From NCBI GenBank assembly GCA_963921935.1, contig OY998185.1:59907717-59971716 (forward strand): 64,000 nucleotides of DNA, read 5' to 3'. This DNA comes from Galeruca laticollis. Lineage: Eukaryota; Arthropoda; Insecta; Coleoptera; Chrysomelidae. The notes below the pieces were generated by a model. It was not told where the DNA came from. It did no database searches and was given only the letters and a program-made list of their open reading frames with translations. The position numbers and the translations under genes are program-made. Positions 21,532 through 32,800 of the stretch are shown piece after piece (within the stretch, counting starts at the first letter, position 1; every line of letters begins with the position of its first letter).

Positions 21532-22163
21532 GATGTCTTCCGATGAGAAAAAGGATAGAAAACCATATGGACAGTGGTGTCTATAAGATATGAAAAAAGC
21601 TATAAATGCTTATATAGCGAAAGAATGAAACATGCCGATTATTCAACATTCCAAAAGCGACATTTAAAAGGCATCTTGAATGCAAAAATAAATTTGCCAA
21701 TAAAGATCTTAAAAGATTTTGACGAAAAACCGTGTTTTCCAAAGAACTAGAGGACGCACTAGCTAATCATATTCTTTATTTGGAAAAAGTGTTCTTCGGA
21801 GTGACAATAAAGGACGTGCGCAAAGCCGCTTTCGAACTAGCCGAAAAGAACCAAATAAAACATACTTTCAACAAAGAAAAATGTTTAGCTGGAAAAAAGT
21901 GGTTCTACGGATTCATGCGCCGACATCCTACCCTCACACTCAGACAACCGGAGTCCACATCGATAGCACGATGCAAGGGATTTAATCGCGAAAATGTCTA
22001 CAATTTTTTCGATAACTTGGAAAGAACGCTAGATGAAAACCAATTGACAGCTGACCAAATTTTCAACGTGGATGAATCTGGATTTTCGACGGTGGCAAAA
22101 AAGTGCCAGAAGATTTTAGCAGCAAAAGGAAAGAGCCAGGTCGGGACATATAGTCAGCAATAA
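21532..22163 (+). pseudogene. Second pogo/Tigger-type transposase, N-terminal fragment
   Basis: Opens with RKPYGQWC and AINAYIAKE in a broken frame, then reads cleanly from 21,732: ELEDALANHILYLEKVFFGV, a CENP-B-type helix region with GKKWFYGFMRRHPTLTLRQP, GFNRENVYNFFDNLE and the first catalytic block FNVDESGFSTV. It ends soon after GKSQVG. The two later acidic sites are missing. The wording differs from the 13.4-kb Tigger, so it is a separate family. It directly follows the P-element pseudogene and abuts an inverted piggyBac fragment. Confidence 0.75.
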
Positions 22164-22189
22164 TTGGAATTCTTATGGAATGCTTTGTG

Positions 22190-22810
22190 CTCCAGTAACA
22201 TCGAATCCTTGGTTAATGTAAATTTTCCATAAAAATGTGAATACCAACCATGTTTTAATCTCATGGATTTCTGTAGTTGCTAATCTCTGAAGTTACTGTG
22301 CAGCATATAGATTACTATATTCAGCCATTTCCTCAAATAACTGATCCCTAAAATATTTAATGAAAAAAAGTGGACTTTGTATCTCAACAATATCTTCCAC
22401 TTTTCTTTGAAATCACCTGAAGGCTGGAGTTATAAATGTGACTCCTGTTCTCCAGGCAATATCTTCTTTAGGGGTCGTCTCATGTCTTGTGATAAAGTCC
22501 TTTTTTGCTTCTTTTTTGTTAGTGGAAGTTGCGCTGGTGCTTGGTCCAGGCTGAGGTTCCCTAGATATTTCGGTAGCTTCCACCTCTTCGTCAAAATTTT
22601 ATGAAAAAATTATGTATACTGTACTAACTACAAATTCAAAAATACATTCATTCATCACTAGTACCATCGTCATCAGGTACTGGCTCGGACTCCAAAACTT
22701 TATCTATTTCAGCAACTTCTTCGTCACCACTAAGGTCCCTCAATGTCAGAAAGCTTTTCAGCAAGCTGCAATAGCTTTTCATATGTCAGACACCTCTTGG
22801 AGCTAATTTT
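22190..22810 (-). pseudogene. piggyBac-like transposase, N-terminal fragment
   Basis: Minus-strand pieces in order: SKRCLTYEKLLQLAEKLSDI; after a shift GDEEVAEIDKVLESEPVP and a stop; then NFDEEVEATEI, PQPGPSTSA, KEDIAWRTGVTFITPAF; then EIQSPLFFIKYFRDQLFEEM, AEYSNLYAAQ and EIHEIKTWLVFTFLW. An acidic, disordered start followed by a conserved FF-x-x-x-F...E-x-TN-x-YA segment and an EIKT helix is the normal N-terminal order of piggyBac transposases. The catalytic Asp residues would lie beyond the truncation. Confidence 0.72.
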
Positions 22811-23262
22811 TTATAATTAACTGCAAAATTATTTGTAAATGTATTTACCATTTTGAATTATTTTTGGTTATGTTAACCTTGTTTGTCTACATCCTTTTAG
22901 TCACACTGTCGTCAATTGACGACACCCAAATTTGGAAAAAAATACTTCACATATAGAGTTACAAACAAAAAATTGGTGTATTTTCCACAAAACTAGACAC
23001 TTATGTCAACACGATCCGACACAGATTGTTATCAAGCACAAAACTGCGCGAAAGTAAAACCAACTTTAAAGGAACATTAAACATTGACCTTCACAATATC
23101 GCTAGAAACCTGTAAATAATGATTTAAAACTTTACGATCACGGCACTAGATGGTATCACCGTAATCGACGACAGCGTGACTAAATGGTATTGACAAATAT
23201 TTATTTGCTATACAGGATGTCAAAATTTGTGTCGTCAATTGACGACGCGGTGACAGAAAGGG
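22190..23262 (-). mobile_element. piggyBac-like element, 5' end with TTAA site
   Basis: On the minus strand the element starts CCCTTTCTGTCACCGCGTCG at 23,262, directly preceded by TTAA (23,263-23,266), the target and end signature of piggyBac. Two copies of the 16-bp palindrome GTCGTCAATTGACGAC (23,231-23,246 and 22,908-22,923) form subterminal repeats. The interior encodes a transposase start and is cut off at about 22,190 next to the pogo fragment. The other end is not seen. Confidence 0.82.
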
Positions 23263-23974
23263 TTAAGTGAATGTAGTGCTCATTGATGGATTCTTTCTAT
23301 TACATACAGTGAAAGATGTACTACCGAAAACTTTTGATAGAATATCTTAAAGATTTTTGAGCATAGTAACACAATTGGGAGGCAGACAAAGAAAAAATTA
23401 TGAAAGATAATTAAGAGGAATAAATATCAGAGATTAAAATAGTATATACCGGGAGATGGTGACGCAAATTTCCAGTCATTTGTAACTGCACATTACCTAG
23501 TAGATGTATGCAATATTTTGTTTTTATCAACGTCTTTAATGTAATTAAACACAGTACATTCGTAGAAAAGAATTAATATCACTTAGAAATTATAGCATGC
23601 CTGTTTTCACCTTGACGGAAAAATATAATTTCAATTTATTAATAACTTTGATATAATCAGTGTTACTGTAAACATTTTTTCTATTTACCAATAACTAACC
23701 TATCAGTCATAATATTGTAATAGTAAAAATATATTAGAATATATATTAGTGATGATATTATTATCTTTTTTATTATATTGCAGTGGTTTAATTATATATT
23801 TTAAGGAATTTGAACTGTTAAAAGTATAAAATAACCTCTTATAAAACCAGCTCTGCTGGTGGTTTAGACTCTTTTTAAGACCTTCACATCTACAAGATTT
23901 AATAAGTTACAGTGCTGACCCTTCAGGAAAAAATCTCTTATCATCTTTGTGTAAATTATGTAATTTTATTTTAA
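23263..23974. other. No gene seen
   Basis: Very AT-rich sequence after the piggyBac end. No ORF or repeat boundary that I can support. Confidence 0.35.
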
Positions 23975-24262
23975 ATGACACAGTCAACATCAATATCTAT
24001 TTTATTCGGCGCGTCACTATTAGCTTTAACTAAAAAAGCAGGAGGTATCAGACCAATTGCTATTGGTACAGTTTACCGTCGTTTAGTAGCGAAAATAATT
24101 TGTTCAAACATCAGAGACAAATTAGGATATTTATTTCGTCCATTACAATTTGGTTTCGGGTCGAAAGGTGGTTGTGAAGCAGTTGCACATGCAGCAGACG
24201 TTAATAATAAAGTTTTTCTGGAAATTGATTTTAAAAACGATTTCAATGCAATTATAATATAA
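23975..24262 (+). pseudogene. Non-LTR retrotransposon reverse transcriptase fragment
   Basis: GASLLALTKKAGGIRPIAIG, TVYRRLVAKIICSNIRDKLG, RPLQFGFGSKGGCEAVAHAA and VFLEIDFKNDFNAI match fingers/palm motifs 1 to 3 of non-LTR RTs with the GGIRPIAxG signature; the last is normally DFxNAFN. The frame ends right after this block, so the YxDD box is missing. The exact clade cannot be fixed from 96 residues. Confidence 0.72.
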
Positions 24263-25608
24263 TAGTAATTTATTCAGACAAAAGTACACTACAGAAATGC
24301 AATATAATAAAAATTACACACATGCAGTATTCAATACTGTATTAGAAAATCAACTCTCCGAATATGTTCCCATAAAGGCAAAAGCCTGTCCATGGGGTAG
24401 TGAATGATGTATAATAATAATGTTTATTATTATGTGTAATGTAGTGACAATATATAATGTACCCACTAAACAAATAACATAATAAGTCTTTTTTGTGATG
24501 TTCTTTTTAGAGACTTTTCGTGATGTTTATTTAAAACGTTAATAAGATATCTCCTAGATGACTTAATTTCATTACCAACTCTATTAACATCCATGTCATG
24601 TAAATAAAACATATTTTTGAGGTACACAGTGATACTTGAATTCGCAGTTACATACACATCTTATGAACTTCTTTTTAGTAACTTCCTATAGGAAACATTC
24701 ATACGGTGTTAATTTGTATACTTCTCACTAATGTCACATACAGAACGTTACTGTAATATTACAAATTAACATGTTTCTAAGATGATCACATGTTGCAGTT
24801 ACTTTTACATCTTTCGAAAAAAATTTTATTAACATCGTACTTATTACGTCTGTACGACGTTAGTTCATAAAACTCTCAGTAATATCTCATATTAAACATC
24901 ACAGTAACATGAAAAAAAAGAAGAAAACAGAAGAGGAACTGATGAACGAAACATACAGTAGTTATCTGTGGAAACCAAAATGACAAGCATGAAAGGGCGG
25001 ATCGTTTTCAGTTATGTGTTATATTTTATTTGCAGGAAGCACAAATTTTGCAAGTAGTACTTGAATAAAGTGGTCTTCGTTTTCGTTAGTTCCTACTAAG
25101 CAACAGTTTCTATACCTAGTTATAATGGACGAACAACAATTGTTATCGGTAAGTACCTATTCCAAAATCATAATTATATTAAAACTTAAAACTTTCAGGT
25201 GGTGGAATTGTACACTAACATAATATAATAGAGTTTACAAAATAAGGGTTTCTTCAATTTTTAAAATATTTTAGTTACCTAGTAAGTATATTTTGAAAAC
25301 GATTCACAATATTTCAAATCCTAGATATGCATAATACCCTACAAAAAACTTGATATTGCAATAGGGTACATATTATTATTAATAATAAAACATGCTCATA
25401 TGTTGGCAGATATTTAAATCTAGAAGAAAATATTTTGAATGTTCAAGATGTTTCAGAAGCTACTTACACAAATAAAATAAAAAACAAATAGTGGGTAATT
25501 ATGTAATGAAAGGGAAGTAACTATTTCAGATAGTCTGATACAAACATTGTATTAAACAGTAGAAAAAATATTGAATCAAGTATCTCTAGTTCTAATTTTT
25601 TAGTAGTA
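24263..25608. other. Mostly unassigned; possible first exon at 25,126
   Basis: At 25,126 an ATG opens MDEQQLLS and meets a consensus donor (ATCG|GTAAGT) at 25,150. An acceptor CTTTCAG follows at about 25,199 with VVELYTNI in phase, then a stop. This could be the first exon of a gene reading into the right inverted-repeat arm. Support is only splice-site shape and phase. The rest, including 24,640-24,920 with many ACATC/GTTAC words, shows nothing I can name. Confidence 0.25.
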
Positions 25609-27151
25609 GTCTTAGCCATCAATATAGTTTTGCAGGTTTAGAAAATTTTAACATTATTACTAACAATTCTTGTGAACAATTAGAGACTGTTTAAGACTTT
25701 AAAAACAGAAATTTCTGTTAAAAAGCTCATTTCCATTTGAAAATTCACTGAATACAATAAATAATCTGTAGATGTCCCTTACAATGGTACCAATATTAAT
25801 CTAGTTGAAGAATATGTAACCTATGATACTGAATGCTCCAGTCAACAAACAGCATTCAATTATTTATTATTGTAGAAACACAGCTATTGGATACTCAATT
25901 GGATTCAATTAATTATAAACTCATTTAACTTGATAATGTGTTCATATCTCTTCCTCATAAGTAGTTTTTTTTGTATACAGTGTATTAATAATGCTTAGTT
26001 TTCATTAAGTTACAATTCCACGATGTTAATATACAATTTGTTCCAGGATGAAAATAACAAGATGAGAATAGTATATTATTTTATACAGAAAAGAAGTATG
26101 AATTTTCATAGCACACCTGAATTTACCTGCCAAATGGAGTGAGGCATGCAATAGAAGGTAAATCATGAAAAGTCACTTCTCGAAATAAAATATGTTATTA
26201 TTCCTTTGAAGATCCCCGCATGTATCTTATGGAAAATTGGTCCCAGTCAATTGGCTGAAAATCAAGTTTGATGTAATTTATGATGATCGATCTAAGGTCT
26301 CCATGGGCACAATTTGATCTAAAGTAATTGTTTTATTAGCTGTTGTTCAAAACACCATTAAATGTTTCACAGATAAGGATTTTGAAGTGTACCTTATGGA
26401 ATGGTTGAGGTACTCGAAACAGCGACTCTTGCGTGAGAAAAAGTAACCGTAAGTAAACTATGGAATTTTCTTAAATCTGATTGGATTTCTGTTGATGTAA
26501 CGTAATGTTTCATTAAATCTTTATGGTGTAAAATTTTTATTAGTATTAATATATTTAAAAAATTATTCTAATAAATTTTCTGTAAACTAGCTGTAATGTA
26601 TGTGTATCCGTTAAACTTTATTAATTCAGTTTTAAAGTATGGTACGTTATGGTAACTACGGATTAATATACCCTTTTTTATTTCTTGCTTTCACTGAATG
26701 TGTTCAATAGTTTTTACTTTCCAGACTTGTTATGTAATATGCTTACACAATTTTTTTTTTTTAGGTTGGATTGCTGGACAAGATATTTTTTTTTCTAATT
26801 TTGTACTTCTTTTTTTCAAATTTACTGTACTGTTCATTAATAGTGAATAGACGTTTTAAATCCTTTATTGTTTTTTTGCTATTTTATTTTAAATGTACAG
26901 GATGAACAACTAAGAACGACTGTAGGCCATATCTCAGAAAAGAATCATGGTACAACTTCCAAAAAAATTACCTTTAGGTAAGGGATCCTGAAAAATTGCT
27001 GGAAAATATTTTGCAGTCTCTAAAATATCCGCTAGGGGTGGAATGAACACTCGAAAACATAATCACTCCAAAAAAAACATACACTAAAGGTGTCCTAAAA
27101 ATACAATTTTGAAATCTTGATGAGATTATGAATAAATTTAATTAAGGAGAT
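25609..27151. repeat. Large inverted repeat, right arm (1,543 bp)
   Basis: Mate of the left arm; the arms enclose about 6.5 kb. Read on the plus strand, this arm has exon-like pieces. One is preceded by TTCCAG and followed by AAGGTAAAT (about 26,047-26,158). The other is an open frame with one TGA, about 26,219-26,447, ending FEVYLMEWLRYSKQRL and then LREKK-stop; the left arm encodes nearly the same end with the same TGA. I cannot name the protein. Confidence 0.8.
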
Positions 27152-28019
27152 TGTGAAATATTATCAGAATATTATTTCAAAAACCACTTGACGATGATGA
27201 TTACAGAAAACATTTTCAGCACTTTAAAGATAAATCAGTTGTTGCGTGTATAATTATTATTGAATATGGGTCTACTCGTGAGAGATAAGTTAGAAAAGAG
27301 ATTTTGTTGGATAGGAGTTTTTAATGAAAGTTGAGGAATTTTATTTTGTTTAGTAGACCCTGGTATAAGTTTAATTTCCTCTGCAGGGCGAAAGGGGTCT
27401 ACTCGTAAAATTAAATCGTTTCCATAAAGTTTCAATTATAAAATGGATTTTTACTACTACTGTCATCTACAGTCAAATCTCAAAATCACTATCTAAAGTT
27501 ATGACTAGTTTCATGGAAACTTCAGTTGTGAATGTTAGATGTAATGCGTTGCGATAGAGTGCGCCAGAATCGAATCTAAATAAATATTTTAACATCCAGC
27601 GTTTTGAATTTCTTTTGTCACTGGTGGTTATATTATACTAGAATTTTAAACTAATTAATTGAATACCTGCTATTCATTGGTCTTCTTAAAATGTATGTTG
27701 TAGCATGGAGAAGTTTAAATAGTAGTGCCATCTACATGACAAAATAAACATCAAAATTAGTTTATAATATAAGGTCTGTGTTCCAACCGAAGTAAATACC
27801 GTTTATTACCGTACAATCTCAGTAACGCAGCAAATTTGATGTAAATTACACAGACTTACTATATTCACTAATCAGCAGGTCAACTGGGTGTGTATAGTAA
27901 TTGTACGGTTTTTGTGTTGGTTGGAACAGACCTATAATGAGACCTCTTTTCAAGCACAATTTTATTGGAGGTTCATTTTGAAAATATTTCAGCATTGCAA
28001 TTTAAATAAACGGTTTTAA
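27152..28019. other. No recognised gene; short minus-strand ORF
   Basis: A 66-codon minus-strand frame (27,435-27,235) contains VDPFRPAEEIKLIPGSTK and has a twice-repeated CGAGTAGACCC in its DNA. It has no domain I recognise. 27,770-27,930 has an imperfect inversion built on ATTTACTTCGG-like and GTACGGTTTTTG-like words. Otherwise AT-rich. Confidence 0.25.
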
Positions 28020-28790
28020 AGATTAAAACTAACTTTTCCGCATCTGTGGCCCTGAACAATATTCTATAATAAAATTGTTACTTGTATACACTTCGGGGGA
28101 TGTATCGTGCTAACAAACCAAAATTTCTCCAAAAATAACCAAAAATTTAGTATATCTGGATTTATAGGACCCGCTGTACTCGCTCTAGTCAACTGAAAAT
28201 CAATAGGGTACATCTGTGAGACACCTTGAACAATATTCAATCATAAAATTCATCAATCGTATACTCTCTGGTGGCTGTATCGTGCTAACAAACTGAAAAT
28301 TCTCCAAAAATGACAAAAATTTGGTACTTCAAGTACTATAGCACCCGTTGTACTGGCTTTAATGAGCTGAATATCAATAGGGTTCATCTTTGATACTCTT
28401 TGAATAATATCCAATCATAAAATTGGTCACTTGCATATACTCCGGAGGCAGTACCGTGCTAACAAACTGAAAGTTCTCCAAAAATGACAAAATTATCGTA
28501 CTTAAAGTACTGTAGCTGAAAATCGATAGGGTTCATCAGTGAGATGTCCTGAATAATATTATATCATAAAATTGGTGACTTATTGAACTCCAGAGGCTGT
28601 ATCGTGCTAACAAACTGAAATTTCTCAAAAAATGACAAAATGTCGTACTTCAAGTACCATAACACCCGTTGTACTGGTTCTGGTGAGCTGAAAATCAATA
28701 GGGATCATCTGTGACATATCCTTAACAATATTCCATCATAAAATTGGTGACTTATTGCACTCCGGAGGCTGTATCTTGCTAACAAGACAT
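28020..28790 (+). repeat. Satellite-like tandem array, about 175-bp unit, 5 copies
   Basis: The anchor TGTATCGTGCTAACAA recurs at 28,101, 28,276, 28,450 (AGTACCGTGC), 28,598 and 28,770 (TGTATCTTGC). The spacing is 175, 174, 148 and 172 bp. Each unit also has ATAAAATTGGTGACTT-like, TTCTCCAAAAATGACAAAA-like and GAAAATCAATAGGG-like segments in the same order. The third unit has an internal deletion. No coding capacity. Confidence 0.88.
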
Positions 28791-29298
28791 GTAAGGAAAA
28801 GTGGCCGACGACGACGACATACACACAGGCTTTTTTTTCTAAAAACCGTTTTTTCGTGTTGTTGTTGATGGAAAACGTAAAAATAACTCAAAATTTTTTT
28901 TCAAAATTCCAATTTTTTTCTCGCATATTAGAGTTGGGCGGAAAAGTAATAGGAAAACACTGTACCTGTAGTTCTCCATTCATTTTAAAATATTGTTTTT
29001 GAAACATTCTTCAAACAAAACAGTTACACGGAAATTCAGAATATATATATCAGGCCGAAAACTTTCGAAACCTAAACTAAATGCAACAGGCTTACTTATA
29101 CTATAGAAAGCTCCCGAAACTAAAAATGAAAAAAATCTGATACATAATGACAGCAAACTTATACTTTATTGAAATGTACTAAAAGGTGGTTTAGGGGCTC
29201 AGAATTTAAAAAAACTTTCGATATGCAGATCTCTCAGTAGTTTACCCCCTCCGCCACAACCCCCCCCCCGAGCTTCACCCTAGTTACGCCACTGATAT
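28791..29298. other. No gene; probable transposon tip near 29,255-29,294
   Basis: Contains a CGACGACGACGAC run (28,805) and a C-rich stretch ending TAGTTACGCCACTG. The reverse complement of that end, CAGTGGCGTAACTAGGG, resembles the DNA-transposon tip CAGTGGCGTAGC seen at 60,261. The partner end is not evident. Confidence 0.35.
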
Positions 29299-31741
29299 AC
29301 AGGGTGTCCCGGGACTAATGGGAAAAAAGTCGCGAGCGTATAATATGAGCTAAAATAATGTTAGTACTTCATATAAACTTTTTCTATGCAGGCCCTCGTT
29401 TTCGAGTTATAGGCCTCCAAAGTTTTAATTTTGAATTCGGTTTTTATTTTTAATTTTTGTACTAGTTATTTGATCTTTATAAAATTTACGGCAAAGATAT
29501 AATGTATGTGTATGTTTATTTTGGTAAGGTAAACAGATTTACAGTAGTGCATTGAAGCCAGGGACGAACTACTTGCAATGGTTAGTGATCCAAAAATTTT
29601 GCAGGGATGGCACACCCTGTATGAAATTATCGAAATTCACTTCCTCACACATTAAGCTAACGAAAAGATACTCTTGTTGGAATTCGATAAAATAAGCCGT
29701 TTGGCTAATATTTACAGTTTTATTCATGCACTACGTACCAATTTACGCATTCACCATTTTTATAAGTACACAACGAGGTAAAACGTAACTTATTAATAGA
29801 TGTCCAAGATTTACCTACAGTACTACAAAAAAATAATAGCAGAAGATGAAAAACATTAACGACTTATTAATTCGAAACTTGGTAAAAACTTTTTATAAGT
29901 GTTTTTACCGTTTATAAAGTTACCATAGGATTAGTTGTCAAACGTTGTGTAGAATAGTTCGTAGTCAGTACTTGTCAATAATTCATAAGTCCTTAATTTA
30001 ACAGTTACAATGGCAAAATTCGCTTTTATCGAGTACGCAGATATGCATCTAATGTATGGACTGGCTTCTCGAAACTGTTTAGAGGCCAGAAGGCTTTATG
30101 AAGAACATTTTGCAAACAGAGCATTGCCAGACAGACGAATGTTTGAGTGTATAGATCTCAGGTTACGGGAAACAAGTATGAATAAGTAAATGTAATTTTC
30201 TATGTATACAAAACAAAATTTTTAATTAATGGAATATTTTTGCCAAAAAAAGGTGGAGAAGGTCCAGTACGAAGCATACGTACTGTGGCAGTTGAACAAG
30301 ACTTGTTAAATGCATTTGATAATGAACCATCAACGAGTTTTCTAAAGTATCAAGAGAACATAACGTCTCGAAATTAGTTGTTCATCGCGTCCTAAAAGAA
30401 CAGCTGTTATATCCTTTTCACATGAAAAAAGTACACAGTATGACAGTGGCTGATTATCCTGCACGACTTGAGTATAGCCAGTGGTTTCTGCGACAACAAC
30501 AAGCAGACAATACATTTATTAGTAACGTTCTCTTTACGAACTAATCCGGTTTCACCAGAGATGGAATCATAAATTCTCATAATATGCATTTATGGGATGA
30601 TGTGAATCCACATGGCATTATCCAAACTAGGAGCCAGCATCATGGTTAATATTTGGGCAGGAATAGTTGGCAATCATTTGATAGAGCCATATACTTTATT
30701 GACGGTACTTTGACTTGTCAGAGATATTTGGAGTTTTTGCAAAATTAGTTATGGAACCTGTTTGATGATGTGCTACTACAAACTCGTAGGAATTTATGGT
30801 CCATGCATGATGGGGCCCCTCCTCATTTCAGTTTAGATGTACGACAGCATTTACACACAAGGTTTCCTAATAGATGGATTGGTCGTGGAGGCCCTTTTCA
30901 ATGGCCACCGCGATCAGGAGACGTTAATCCTATGGATTTCTTTCTCTAGGGTTATCTCAAAAGTAAGGTATACGCAACACCTGTGCAAACAAGACAAGAT
31001 TTAATAGACAGAATTGTGTTACACTGCAATGTTATTAGAAATAATGTGGGATTGCTTATTCAAGTGCAAAGAAACAACCTTCGTAGACTTAGAATGTGCG
31101 TGGAAGTGGGAGGAGCTCATATTGAACATTTATTAGAATAACGTTAGTTTTTGTTGTTGTTTAGGAATTAGTATTAGTCTAATGTTTTATAACTTGTGTT
31201 TTTTGAGGTTTTCTTAATGGTTTAATAATGTTATGTTCGTAATTTTGATTAAAAGGAAGTAAATCCTGGACATCGTATTAATAAGTTAGTTAGGTAGATT
31301 TGTACGTACTGCATTAATAAAACGGTAAATATTATCCAAACGGCTTATTTTATCGAATTCTAACAAGAGTACCTTTTCGTTAGCTTAATGTGTGGAGAAG
31401 TCAATTTCGATGATTTCATACAGGATGTGCCATCCCTGCAAATTTTTTGGATCACTAACCATTGCGAGTAGTCCGTCCCTGGCTTCAAGGCAGTACTGTA
31501 AATCTGTTTACCTTTCCAAAATAAACATACACGTACATTATAGCTTTGCCGTAAATTTGATAAAGATCAAATAACTAGTACAAAAAATAAAAATAAAAAC
31601 CAAATTCAAAATTAATACTTTGGAGGCCTATAACTCGAAAACGAGGGCCTCCATAGAAAAAGTTTATATGAAGTACTAACATTATTTTGGCTCAGATTAT
31701 ACGCTCCTGACTTTTTTCCCATTAGTCCCGGGACACCCTGT
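29299..31741 (+). mobile_element. Mariner-related DD41D element with 0.44-kb inverted repeats, complete but dead
   Basis: Long terminal inverted repeats run from ACAGGGTGTCCCGGGACTAA (29,299) to about 29,738, and inverted from about 31,302 to 31,741. Shared landmarks are GGCCTCCAAAGTTTTAAT-like, ACTAGTTATTTGATCTTTAT, GGATGGCACA-like and GATAAAATAAGCCGTTTGG. TA flanks both ends. A degenerate DDE transposase lies between them. Confidence 0.88.
30010..31141 (+). pseudogene. Mariner-type transposase with DUF4817-like N-terminus
   Basis: The start MAKFAFIEYADMHLMYGLAS is the DUF4817-type helix-turn-helix common in insect mariner relatives, followed by ARRLYEEHFANRALPDRRMF and LRETS at an intron-like boundary. 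Beyond it, in mixed frames: GPVRSIRTVAVEQDLL, NEPSTSF, FHMKKVHSMTVADYPARLEY, SGFTRDGIINSHNMHLWDD (first catalytic region; the Asp before SGFT is lost to a stop), MHDGAPPHFSLDVRQHL (second Asp), RFPNRWIGRGGPFQWPPRSG and PMDFFL (third Asp). The second and third Asp are separated by 41 residues, which is the rosa-type DD41D spacing. Many stops. Confidence 0.8.
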
Positions 31742-31840
31742 ATACATGTCACCTACGACATTGCCCTTAGGTGGACAGTATATTGTGCTGATTAAGGACT
31801 TATTTTATTGTAGAATTGCTTAGTTTGTGTTTATTAAAAG

Positions 31841-32800
31841 GTTATTTAAATTCATGTTTGTAATAAAAATATTAGTCTTGTTTTTGAAATTGTTGTTAAA
31901 GTTTTGTGTTAGAAATGAAGTTAGTTTTTATAAAGACGGTTTCAGTTAATTAAAAGTTAAGTGGCGCAGTCAGTAGGATAGTCAATCGAAAGTTAAAGCA
32001 TATAACATTCGGCTCGTTTCTACGATTTGTTGACTATTCGAACAAGTGAAGTTTAATAATTGGAACTCTTAGTTGGGCGAACTGAGTGACTCAACTAGAA
32101 GATCTATGTTGTGCCAGAAACCGGAAGAATCAAGAGGATATTGGTTGTTCCTGTGCAGTCGGGGCCATGTCATATAGAGGAAATATTGTTTATTTTTCTG
32201 ATACATCTGACGATCCTGACTCAAATTCTGATTCAAATAACTCAAATTCAAATTCTTTTAATACTAAAATAAATTTAACTTTAGCATCACCAAAAATTTT
32301 TCCCATAAATAATTTAATAGGTTATTTAAATTCATGTTTGTAATAAAAATATTAGTCTTGTTTTTGAAATTGTTGTTAAAGTTTTGTGTTAGAAATGAAG
32401 TTAGTTTTTAAAAACACGGTTTCAGTTAATTAAAAGTTAAGTGGCGCAGTCAGTAGGATAGTCAATCGAAAGTTAAAGCATATAACATTCGGCTCGTTTC
32501 TACGATTTGTTGACTATTCGAACAAGTGAAGTTTAATAATTGGAACTCTTAGTTGGGCGAACTGAGTGACTCAACTAGAAGATCTATGTTGTGCCAGAAA
32601 CCGGAAGAATCAAGAGGATATTGGTTGTTCCTGTGCAGTCGGGGCCATGTCATATAGAGGAAATATTGTTTATTTTTCTGATACATCTGACGATCCTGAC
32701 TCAAATTCTGATTCAAATAACTCAAATTCAAATTCTTTTAATACTAAAACAAATTTAACTTTAGCATCACCAAAAATTTTTCCCATAAATAATTTAATAA
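31841..32800 (+). repeat. 480-bp direct tandem duplication of gypsy LTR end, primer-binding site and leader
   Basis: 31,841-32,320 and 32,321-32,800 are adjacent direct copies, each starting GTTATTTAAATTCATGTTTG. I see only a handful of differences (for example TATAAAGAC versus TAAAAACAC near 31,930/32,410, and ATAAATT versus ACAAATT near the end). Each copy has a primer-binding-site sequence TGGCGCAGTCAGTAGGAT (31,962 and 32,442), the type used by insect gypsy elements. Each also has a leader with an ORF rich in Ser/Asn/Asp (SYRGNIVYFSDTSDDPDSNS). Confidence 0.85.

Noticed and set aside
22650..22700. CTGATGA on the minus strand near 22,670 as another hammerhead
   Set aside because: The core word is present but no GAAA follows at stem II distance; it lies in piggyBac coding sequence.
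27235..27435. 66-codon minus-strand ORF with VDPFRPAEE
   Set aside because: Nothing recognisable; left as unassigned.
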